Source: Candidatus Thiodiazotropha sp. CDECU1
GTDB taxonomy: Bacteria; Pseudomonadota; Gammaproteobacteria; Chromatiales; Chromatiaceae
Direction: 5' to 3'
Length of the DNA stretch: 64,000 bases
Assembly (NCBI RefSeq): GCF_963455295.1
Contig: NZ_OY734020.1
Coordinates: 3,782,001 to 3,846,000, forward strand
Shown here: positions 1 through 7,096 of the stretch, piece by piece
Layout of the letters: every line of letters begins with the position of its first letter
Numbering within the stretch: the first letter of the stretch is position 1
Program-made: the position numbers and the translations under genes
The notes under the pieces: model-generated
What the model saw: only the letters and a program-made list of their open reading frames with translations
What the model was told of the DNA's origin: nothing
Databases searched by the model: none

Positions 1-80
1 GATAAGGAATTTTTCCTATCTACACTCGACACTACAGCATTAAAATGACCTGACCTTTTCCTTGTTTCAGGGATAAACGT

Positions 81-1421
81 GTGAACCTTAGATTCAGACT
101 CAACCTTATCGTGACCCTGGTACTGTTGATTATTCTAACCATCAGCGCCATCCAGGCGGTAAGTAATGCGCGGCAAAATGTGCGCGCCGAATTGGAGTCA
201 GCAATGGTGTTCGCCATGCATATGCTGGCCGCAGAGTTGCGCCATATTCATCAGTCCGGAGAGTTCGAGCAGCAGCAATCCGCACCATTCAAGCTGGATC
301 AGCTAGCGAACGTCCGCCATCTTCAGATTGCTTTTTACGATCTTGAGAATAACTTGATAGAAAGTAATGAGGTAACAGCGCAACAAGGAATTGAAACCAC
401 GCCGGACTGGTTCAAAGAACTGATGTACACAGCACTGCAGGATATCCCTACAAAGCGTTTGCCAGTCTACACGGATACAATCAAATTAGGGGAACTTGTT
501 GTCAGCCCGGAACCCAACAGTGAAATATCTGAAGCATGGCATGAGACAAAAATGTTACTGGCGATGATTTCACTGGTTTTCCTGGCAGTGAATATCATGG
601 TCTATCTGGCTGTCACACACGCCTTGAGACCTATTTCCCATATCACCAAAGCCCTGTCTGATATTGAATCAGGACAGCTTGAAACACGCCTCCCCATTTT
701 CAAGCTTCCCGAGATGGCGAGCATCAGTCAAAAGTTCAACACCATGGCGGCAACGATGCAGAACAGCATCCGTAACAATCAGCGCCTGACCCAGCGAATG
801 ATCCGCCTGCAAGAGACAGAACGAAAGAGCCTTGCGCAAGAACTTCACGATGAAATCGGCCAGCATTTGACCGCGATACATGTTGACGCCTCAGTGATAA
901 AGCAGTCTACTGATCTGACCTCAAGCATTAAAAGCGCCCAGGCCATCGACGAGGTTGCATGCCATATGATGGTGATTCTACGAAGCATGCTAAAGCGCTT
1001 GAGACCCGGCGGTCTTGATGAGTTGAGTTTTGTTGATGCACTCCAGGAGCTTGTAAATTCCTGGCGACAGAGACATACAGGAACCGACCTGAGTTATCAG
1101 ATCCAAAATAAGTTTTGCCTGGACGACGAAGCCATTCAGTTGACCCTGTATCGTGTACTACAGGAGTGCCTGACAAATATCAGTCGGCATGCAAAAGCCA
1201 CTCATGTCAGCGTCAAATTGACAGCGAGCAATGCAACCTATTCGCTTGAGGTCACGGATAACGGAAAGGGCTTTGATCTCTTGCAGCAGAGATCAAGTTT
1301 TGGCATTTCAGGGATGCAACAGCGGGTTGAGAGTGTGAATGGCCAGATGGATATCGACGCCAAGCCTGGTGAAGGTGCAACCATCAAGGTAAACATTCCA
1401 AAGCCAGGAGAGTTTCTGTGA
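81..1421 (+). CDS. NarX/UhpB-type sensor histidine kinase (first of two)
   Basis: Membrane histidine kinase of the HisKA_3 (HPK7) class, 446 aa from a GTG start. It should sense a periplasmic or membrane signal and phosphorylate the response regulator whose start overlaps its stop by 4 bp. Visible parts: TM1 about residues 8-28, a periplasmic domain of about 130 residues, TM2 about 158-180, a HAMP linker, the phospho-acceptor box ELHDEIGQ with H256, and a C-terminal HATPase domain with DNGKGFD. The periplasmic domain matches no family I recognise. It is paralogous to the kinase at 4640-6013, with the same architecture. Its position beside the TonB receptor at 2510-4573 suggests control of uptake genes; that is inference. 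Confidence 0.93.
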   Translation: MNLRFRLNLIVTLVLLIILTISAIQAVSNARQNVRAELESAMVFAMHMLAAELRHIHQSGEFEQQQSAPFKLDQLANVRHLQIAFYDLENNLIESNEVTAQQGIETTPDWFKELMYTALQDIPTKRLPVYTDTIKLGELVVSPEPNSEISEAWHETKMLLAMISLVFLAVNIMVYLAVTHALRPISHITKALSDIESGQLETRLPIFKLPEMASISQKFNTMAATMQNSIRNNQRLTQRMIRLQETERKSLAQELHDEIGQHLTAIHVDASVIKQSTDLTSSIKSAQAIDEVACHMMVILRSMLKRLRPGGLDELSFVDALQELVNSWRQRHTGTDLSYQIQNKFCLDDEAIQLTLYRVLQECLTNISRHAKATHVSVKLTASNATYSLEVTDNGKGFDLLQQRSSFGISGMQQRVESVNGQMDIDAKPGEGATIKVNIPKPGEFL

Positions 1422-2056
1422 GCCAGTCGATCAATGTACTGTTGGCGGATGATCATGTGGTCGTCAGGTCCGGACTGAAGCGGCTGCTGGAACAAAACAG
1501 CGAGATAAGCGTGATTGGAGAAGCTGAAAATGGTGAACAGGCCTATCAACTCTACGCTGAATCTTCCCCTGATGTGGTAGTCATGGATCTCTCCATGCCA
1601 GGCATGGGCGGGCTCGAGGCATTGAGACAAATCATAGGGGACTGGCCGGACGCCAAGATCATCATCTATACCATGCATGAAAATACCAGCTATGCCATCC
1701 AGTCGATGGCTGCCGGTGCAATGGGATATGTTGTAAAATCCGGTCCCACCGATGACCTGGTAAACGCAGTCAGACAAGCCAGTGTCGGGAATAAATATTT
1801 AAGTGCTGACATGGCCCAGAAAGTTGCCTTGAACAGCATCGCCGTTGATGACGATCCCGCGCAAAAACTGACTGCGAGAGAGTTGGAGGTGTTTCGGCTC
1901 CTGGCCGAAGGTATGACGACCGAGGATATCGCCAGTCATCTCGATATCGGGCTTAAGACTGTCGCCAACTATCAAACCAATATCAGACAGAAGCTCGACA
2001 TCAACTCCCCTGTCGAGCTTGTCCGCCTGGCGATCAAACATGGGGTGATTACTTAA
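1418..2056 (+). CDS. NarL/FixJ-family response regulator (first of two)
   Basis: 212-aa DNA-binding response regulator, partner of the kinase at 81-1421 (4-bp overlap, so translationally coupled). The receiver domain covers about residues 5-120, with acidic pair D11-D12, phospho-acceptor D57 in VVMDLSMPG, and the conserved Lys in YVVKSG. A LuxR-type helix-turn-helix lies at about 148-208 (LTARELEVFRLLAEGMTTED). All phosphorylation residues are present, so it should be a working regulator. The next gene converges and starts its stop codon only 8 bp away. Likely targets are the neighbouring TonB receptor genes, but no site is proven. Confidence 0.94.
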   Translation: MSQSINVLLADDHVVVRSGLKRLLEQNSEISVIGEAENGEQAYQLYAESSPDVVVMDLSMPGMGGLEALRQIIGDWPDAKIIIYTMHENTSYAIQSMAAGAMGYVVKSGPTDDLVNAVRQASVGNKYLSADMAQKVALNSIAVDDDPAQKLTARELEVFRLLAEGMTTEDIASHLDIGLKTVANYQTNIRQKLDINSPVELVRLAIKHGVIT

Positions 2057-2064
2057 GCCTGATC

Positions 2065-2427
2065 TCAGCGCCTAAACCCTGTCTCCATGGTAAAGAGTTC
2101 CGGATTCAATGCGCTCAGGGGTTCGCGCAGTTTCTCGATCTCGGCGGCGGGGGCGTGAATCTCCAGGCGGGTTATTTCGGCGATCTTAAAGGCCTCATCC
2201 AACAGCGCCCCCACATTTTCGAGATGGGCCAGTATCCCCTCCGCATCCGCATAGCCTTCGCGACAGTGGGCCTGCAGGCCATTGAAGCTGAAACCGTAGT
2301 GCATACATTTAGGTTCTGTCTGGGTCTTCTCCACGAACCGTTCACCAAGGCGACGGAATTCTTCCAGCTTGTCTTCGTGGATCTTGAAGTAGGGGACCAG
2401 GGTACAGCAGGTATCGGTCAGCGCCAT
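2065..2427 (-). CDS. small ABM-fold (monooxygenase-like) protein
   Basis: 120-aa cytosolic protein. I chose the ATG at 2427 because GAGGAG lies just upstream; a longer reading frame to 2496 runs into a REP repeat and lacks a ribosome site. The sequence has the layout of the antibiotic biosynthesis monooxygenase (ABM/YgiN) dimeric ferredoxin-like fold: beta-strand LVPYFKIHEDKLEEF, helix, TEPKCMHYGFSF, and a C-terminal strand region. No cofactor residue can be identified with confidence. It lies 82 bp downstream of the TonB receptor gene on the same strand and may be co-transcribed. Some ABM proteins degrade heme or oxidise quinols, so a link to the receptor substrate is possible but unproven. 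Confidence 0.7.
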   Translation of the reverse strand: MALTDTCCTLVPYFKIHEDKLEEFRRLGERFVEKTQTEPKCMHYGFSFNGLQAHCREGYADAEGILAHLENVGALLDEAFKIAEITRLEIHAPAAEIEKLREPLSALNPELFTMETGFRR

Positions 2428-2486
2428 AGTTGTTCTCCTCATTGGTGGATCCAATCTGTTTTGCGTCCTGAATTTTATCCCTCTTC

Positions 2487-2508
2487 GGTGCGGCAAGCCG
2501 CACCCTAC
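2487..2508. repeat. REP-like palindrome
   Basis: One copy of a dispersed palindromic repeat with core GGTGCGGCAAGCCGCACC followed by CTAC. It sits between the receptor gene and the ABM-like gene. Other copies: 6839-6862, 6900-6923, 21330-21353, 48326-48347, and degenerate copies at 21491-21514 and 22423-22440. Confidence 0.9.
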
Positions 2509-2509
2509 C

Positions 2510-4573
2510 TTAGCCCTCGAAATCGTAACGCAGGGTCAAGCCGGCATAGACATCCCGGTCAGGGGCCGGCTCGAAATAGCGTCCGCCAAAGGCGTTGATG
2601 CGCACATTGCCGTTATACTGCTTGTCGAACATGTTATTCACGCCGATAAAGGGTGAAAGCTCCCAGGGACCGATAAATTTGCTATAGCCAAGCCGCAGAT
2701 CGGCCACGGTGTAGGCATCATTGGTTACCGTGTTGGCGTTATTGGCGTAGATCTCATCCACGTAGAGGGCGGTGAACTGGCCGTAAACACCATTCGGATG
2801 AGTATAGGTGAAATCGGCGCTGAGCAGATTTTCCGGGATACCGGGAATGGTCTTGCCACTGAAGTCGTTGCCGTTGTCATCGATGAACTCATCGAACTCG
2901 AAGTCGGAATAAGTATAGGCCAGGGTGGCGATCAGGTGCTGCACCGGTTCGATCACCAACTGCACCTCCAAGCCATTGCGCCTTGATTCACCCGCATTCT
3001 CGTAGAACTCTATGTCATCTACCTCGAAGGGTACCAACTCGTCGCTGACATCCATGGTGAACAGGGCCAGATCGTAGCGGGCCTTGCTCCCCAGCCTGCC
3101 CTTCACGCCGACCTCATAGTTGGTGGCGACCTGTGGATCGAGTTCCTGGTTGAAGCCGGCCCCATCCGGATCGCGCAGTTCCACCGCGGTGGGTGACTCG
3201 AAGGAGCGGGAGATATTGGCGTAGAGATTGAGTCCTGGCCTGGGGGTGAAACGCAAGCCCAGGGACGGGCTGAACTTACGAAAGCTGCGATCGCCGGAGT
3301 CGTCCCCATTGCTGAGAAAGTTGTCCTCCACATCGAAGTCGAGGCGATCGTAACGGCCACCCAGGGTCAGCTCCATACGCTCACTGATGCTGTATTCGTT
3401 CTGGATATAGAGACCGATACTCTCCACCTCTTCATCCTGGTCCTGGATCTTCGTGCCCAGACTATCCCCTGCCAACAGATATCGTTTGCGTTCATCCTCC
3501 TGGCGATCCAGGTCGAGACCCAGGGTGAGGCGGTTGGCGTGACCCGACAGGGGAGCGGTATGGGTGTACTGGGCGCCACCGCCAACGGCAAAACGATCCA
3601 GCAGGATACCGTGACCGGTGGCGCCGATGGGCAGACGGTTGGCCAGATCGCGGGAGACATAGTAGTTGCGTACCCGCAGCTCTCCCCTATCCCCCATTGG
3701 CCTGTCGTAGACGAAACCGAGCCGGGTCTGCTCCAGCTTCTCGCCGGAATCGAGGCTCAGGTTTCGGGTCCAGGCCTGGGTCGGGTCCTCATCCACCAGG
3801 GCCTCGGTCAGACCGCCTGGATCGTCGGCCTGGGGCGAATCGGTATAGTTGAGTATGGTCGTAAAACGGGCACCGCCATCGAGATCGACACCGAACTTGC
3901 TGTTCAGGGAGCTGAGTTCGGTAGCACTATGTTCACGGTAACCGTCATAGCTCAGGTCTGAAAAATTGACCAGATAGTCGAAGCGATCATTCGTGCCACC
4001 GAACTTGAGTTGGTGTTTTTGGAAACCATCTTCACCGAAGGTTGGTCGAAATGAGATAAAGGGAGTTTCGGGTGGCTCTTCGGACTCGATCAGCAGCGCA
4101 CCTCCCGAGGCATTGCCATACAGGGCGGAGACAGGCCCACGGATCACCTGCATGTTGCCGATGGAGCCGATATCGATACTGTCCACATTGGCCTGGCCGT
4201 CCGGCAGGGTCTCAGGGATACCATCCACGATGACCTTGATACCGCGGATACCGAAGGCGGAGCGGGCGCCGAAACCACGGATGGAGACCCGTAGATCCTG
4301 GGCAAAGTTATAGCGGTTCTGCATGAAGATACCGGGTACCTTGGTCAGGGATTCGTCCAGGCCGAGCTGGGGTTGGGCAAACTGGATCTCCTCCTGTTGC
4401 ACGATACCGACCGCGGCAGGCACCGTATCCAGGGGTTTCTCCACCCGGGTGGCGGTGACAGAGATATCGTCAAGGGGGGTCGCCCTGCCCGTTTCGTCAG
4501 CGATGGCAACACTCAACAGGGAGGCAGCGATTATTATGAGCAGTGTTAAGGTTTGACGAACAGTGGGCATCAT
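2510..4573 (-). CDS. TonB-dependent outer-membrane receptor 1
   Basis: 687-aa TonB-dependent receptor for energised uptake of a chelate or small molecule across the outer membrane. It has a signal peptide (about residues 1-25), a TonB box in DDISVTATR, a plug domain with RGFGARSAFGIRG and the VIRGPVSALYGNASGGAL motif, and a 22-strand barrel ending in an aromatic-rich strand (LTLRYDFEG). Length is normal. The plug resembles the FecA/outer-membrane ferric-siderophore group, but the ligand cannot be read from sequence. Its start lies 66 bp from the divergent kinase gene at 4640. An in-frame second Met follows the first, so the start is 4573 or 4570. The ABM-like gene lies downstream on the same strand. 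Confidence 0.94.
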   Translation of the reverse strand: MMPTVRQTLTLLIIIAASLLSVAIADETGRATPLDDISVTATRVEKPLDTVPAAVGIVQQEEIQFAQPQLGLDESLTKVPGIFMQNRYNFAQDLRVSIRGFGARSAFGIRGIKVIVDGIPETLPDGQANVDSIDIGSIGNMQVIRGPVSALYGNASGGALLIESEEPPETPFISFRPTFGEDGFQKHQLKFGGTNDRFDYLVNFSDLSYDGYREHSATELSSLNSKFGVDLDGGARFTTILNYTDSPQADDPGGLTEALVDEDPTQAWTRNLSLDSGEKLEQTRLGFVYDRPMGDRGELRVRNYYVSRDLANRLPIGATGHGILLDRFAVGGGAQYTHTAPLSGHANRLTLGLDLDRQEDERKRYLLAGDSLGTKIQDQDEEVESIGLYIQNEYSISERMELTLGGRYDRLDFDVEDNFLSNGDDSGDRSFRKFSPSLGLRFTPRPGLNLYANISRSFESPTAVELRDPDGAGFNQELDPQVATNYEVGVKGRLGSKARYDLALFTMDVSDELVPFEVDDIEFYENAGESRRNGLEVQLVIEPVQHLIATLAYTYSDFEFDEFIDDNGNDFSGKTIPGIPENLLSADFTYTHPNGVYGQFTALYVDEIYANNANTVTNDAYTVADLRLGYSKFIGPWELSPFIGVNNMFDKQYNGNVRINAFGGRYFEPAPDRDVYAGLTLRYDFEG

Positions 4574-4639
4574 GATTCACTCCAAATGTATGTACGGCTT
4601 GCTTGTTGCAATAAATAATCCAGTTATACCCGGGATGCC

Positions 4640-6013
4640 ATGGGATATTTTCCCGACATCCATTGGCCGATTTTCCCAATGACCCTGACCCATCGCCTGA
4701 TACTGCTGGTAATCGCCATTGTGATGACGATGCTTGCCAGCGGTGCCTACTACGCCATCGACGTGACCCGGGACAGCATCTCGGACGAAATAAAATCGAG
4801 CGCCCGTCTGACCATGCAACTAATGACCGCCGCCCTGATCAGCGGTAGCGCCGAAAATCAACCGGAGGAACAGCAGATCCTGATCAGCCATCTGCAGCGC
4901 CTGGACGATATCCGCCATCTCAACATTGCCGTAGTGCGCGGTGACGGCACCATCATCTATCCCTTCAGCGAGCGTCAACAAGCACCCCGGCAGAGTGTCC
5001 CAACCTGGTTCGTCGACCTGGTCAAACCGCCACCGGCGGAGTATCGCAAGCGCATCGCCAGTCCCCTGATCGGCACCAGCGAGATCGTCATCCTGGCCGA
5101 TCCCACGGACGAGATCCAGGATGCCTGGCGGGAGGCGCGGTCGATCGTTATCTTGATCGTGGTTTTCACCCTCCTCTGCATCATCCTGATGGCGATTATC
5201 ATCCGCCACTCGCTTAAGCCGGTAAACCAGATCAGCGCCGGACTCGGGGTGATTCAGTCAGGGGACTATGCCGCACGCCTGCCCCAGTTCAACCTGCCCG
5301 AACTCAACCGCCTGTCCCAGCAGTTCAACCACATGGCACAGGTGTTGGATGAACAGCAGAGAGAGAACCGTCAGCTGAATAAGCGCCTGCTCTCGGTGCA
5401 GGAGTCGGAGCGTCGGCATTTGTCGCGGGAACTGCATGACGAACTGGGTCAATCGATCAGTGCCATCAAGGCGATGGCGGTAACCCTGAGACAGCAATCC
5501 GATGCCAAACTGGAGGGTGCCAATGCCATCATCGGGGTCTGCAACCAGATGTATGGCGTGGTCCGGGACATGATGAACCGGTTGCGCCCCGTGGCGCTGG
5601 AGGAGCTGGGATTGGTCACCGCCATAGAGCGCCTGGTGGACGGCTGGAACGACCGTCAGGAGGAGTGTTTCTGCGCCCTCACCATTCGTGGCAACTACGA
5701 TGCAATCAATGAGGATACCGCGATCACCCTGTATCGCATTGTGCAGGAGGCGCTGACCAATGTGGCCAAGCATGCCGCGGCGGAGAAGGTCGAGATCCAA
5801 ATTGAGCAGGGCACGAACAGAAAGATCGCATTGCATATCCGGGACAATGGTCGGGGTTTCGACCAAAACAGCAGGCGCAAGGGTATGGGCTTGCTGGGCA
5901 TGCGCGAGCGGGTCGAGGCGTTGAATGGGAAAATCTCCCTTGCCAGCGAGCCAGACCGGGGTGTATCAATTGATATCCATATACCCCTCGAAGACCAGAT
6001 GACAGGGAAATAG
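4640..6013 (+). CDS. NarX/UhpB-type sensor histidine kinase (second of two)
   Basis: 457-aa histidine kinase with TM1 about 19-40, a periplasmic domain about 41-167, TM2 about 168-189, HAMP, H-box ELHDELGQ with H266, and HATPase motif DNGRGFD. It is a clear paralogue of the kinase at 81-1421; the periplasmic parts are the least alike. It is divergent from TonB receptor 1 and upstream of response regulator 2. The ATG at 4640 is preceded by a weak CGGGA; an in-frame ATG at 4679 is the alternative and would leave the first membrane segment intact. It probably signals to the regulator at 6146. Confidence 0.92.
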   Translation: MGYFPDIHWPIFPMTLTHRLILLVIAIVMTMLASGAYYAIDVTRDSISDEIKSSARLTMQLMTAALISGSAENQPEEQQILISHLQRLDDIRHLNIAVVRGDGTIIYPFSERQQAPRQSVPTWFVDLVKPPPAEYRKRIASPLIGTSEIVILADPTDEIQDAWREARSIVILIVVFTLLCIILMAIIIRHSLKPVNQISAGLGVIQSGDYAARLPQFNLPELNRLSQQFNHMAQVLDEQQRENRQLNKRLLSVQESERRHLSRELHDELGQSISAIKAMAVTLRQQSDAKLEGANAIIGVCNQMYGVVRDMMNRLRPVALEELGLVTAIERLVDGWNDRQEECFCALTIRGNYDAINEDTAITLYRIVQEALTNVAKHAAAEKVEIQIEQGTNRKIALHIRDNGRGFDQNSRRKGMGLLGMRERVEALNGKISLASEPDRGVSIDIHIPLEDQMTGK

Positions 6014-6145
6014 TAGGTTTTCCTGACCACCTACCATACTCAGCCATGGGAAGGGTGTCATGAGCATCATGGAAGCCGATATAAAGGTATGCGTTTTTAG
6101 TATCTCCGCTGATGCAATGGCTGAGTAACGCGGGCAATCAGGTTA

Positions 6146-6799
6146 ATGTGTATGAATCCAATCCGGGTACTGTTGGTTGACGATCACGCCGTGGTGCGCG
6201 CGGGCTACCGCACCCTGCTGGACGGCGTACCTGACATTAAGGTCGTTGCCGAAGCGGAACGAGGGGAAGAGGCCTGTCAGCGCTTTGCCGAATTGCTGCC
6301 CGACGTGGTGGTGATGGATCTGTCCCTGCCGGGCATCGGCGGTCTGGAAGCAACCCGCCGCATCATTGCCCGGGACAGTGAGGCGGCAATCCTGGTGTTC
6401 AGCATGCATGACGACACGGCCTTCGTGGAGAAGGCCCTGGCAGCAGGGGCACGGGGTTATATCACCAAGAACAGCGCCGCGGAGATCATGGTCGATGCCA
6501 TCCGTGCGGTGGCATCGGGCCAAGCCTTCATCGATCACGAGCTGGCGCAGAATCTGGCCCTGCGCCGGGCCGGTGGTGGTGGCGAGGTTTTCGATTGCCT
6601 GACCACCCGGGAATTTCAGATCTTCAACCTCCTGGCCCACGGCAGGACCCCGACAGAGACCGCCAGTGAATTGGCCCTGAGCTACAAGACCGTGGCCAAC
6701 TACACCACCCAGATCAAGACCAAGCTCAACGTAAAGACCACCACCGAGCTGGTGCACCTTGCGATTCGGCACGGGATCATCGATCCAGTGAGTGAATAG
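6146..6799 (+). CDS. NarL/FixJ-family response regulator (second of two)
   Basis: 217-aa response regulator with receiver acidic pair D12-D13, phospho-acceptor D58 in VVMDLSLPG, the conserved Lys in YITKNS, and a C-terminal LuxR helix-turn-helix (about 150-212). It is the paralogue of the regulator at 1418-2056. Unlike that pair, it is separated from its kinase by 132 bp and so may have its own promoter. In-frame ATGs at 6146 and 6152 both fit the upstream AGG. It lies directly upstream of TonB receptor 2, which suggests control of that gene. Confidence 0.92.
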   Translation: MCMNPIRVLLVDDHAVVRAGYRTLLDGVPDIKVVAEAERGEEACQRFAELLPDVVVMDLSLPGIGGLEATRRIIARDSEAAILVFSMHDDTAFVEKALAAGARGYITKNSAAEIMVDAIRAVASGQAFIDHELAQNLALRRAGGGGEVFDCLTTREFQIFNLLAHGRTPTETASELALSYKTVANYTTQIKTKLNVKTTTELVHLAIRHGIIDPVSE

Positions 6800-6838
6800 T
6801 TTTGATTTGTCCGCAATGAACGCAAATGTTTATTTAAT

Positions 6839-6923
6839 GCGTAGGGTGCGGCTTGCCGCACCATGAACATAGACATGGCACGAGCATATTTAGGTTAACG
6901 GTGCGGCAAGCCGCACCCTACGC
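6839..6923. repeat. inverted pair of REP-like repeats (BIME-like)
   Basis: Two copies of the REP-like palindrome in opposite orientation, 6839-6862 and 6900-6923. They form a perfect 24-bp inverted repeat around a 37-bp spacer. Each copy is itself a palindrome with core GGTGCGGC-AA-GCCGCACC, so the unit can fold as a cruciform or an RNA clamp after the regulator gene. Confidence 0.9.
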
Positions 6924-6950
6924 TTGTTCAGATACAGACCCAATGCTTGC

Positions 6951-6970
6951 CAGTGTCACGCGTGACACTG
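6951..6970. promoter_or_regulatory. perfect 20-bp palindrome upstream of receptor 2
   Basis: The sequence CAGTGTCACGCGTGACACTG is an uninterrupted perfect palindrome. It lies 127 bp upstream of the chosen start of TonB receptor 2 and downstream of the REP pair. No T-run follows, so it does not look like a terminator. A dimeric regulator operator is the simplest reading; the regulator is unknown. Confidence 0.5.
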
Positions 6971-7096
6971 TTCAAAATTGTTCTGATTTGGTACGGGAAG
7001 ATTTCCCGAAATCCCGAGAAATGCTCCTCTTCAACTCAGGACGCGGAACGCATATAACTTCTCTCAAAGCAGTTGAAACAAAGAGAGAAAACGACC

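Noticed and set aside
6146-6799. Classical NarL nitrate regulator
   Set aside because: The family is shared, but the neighbouring kinase lacks a recognisable nitrate-binding P-box and no nitrate genes are nearby.
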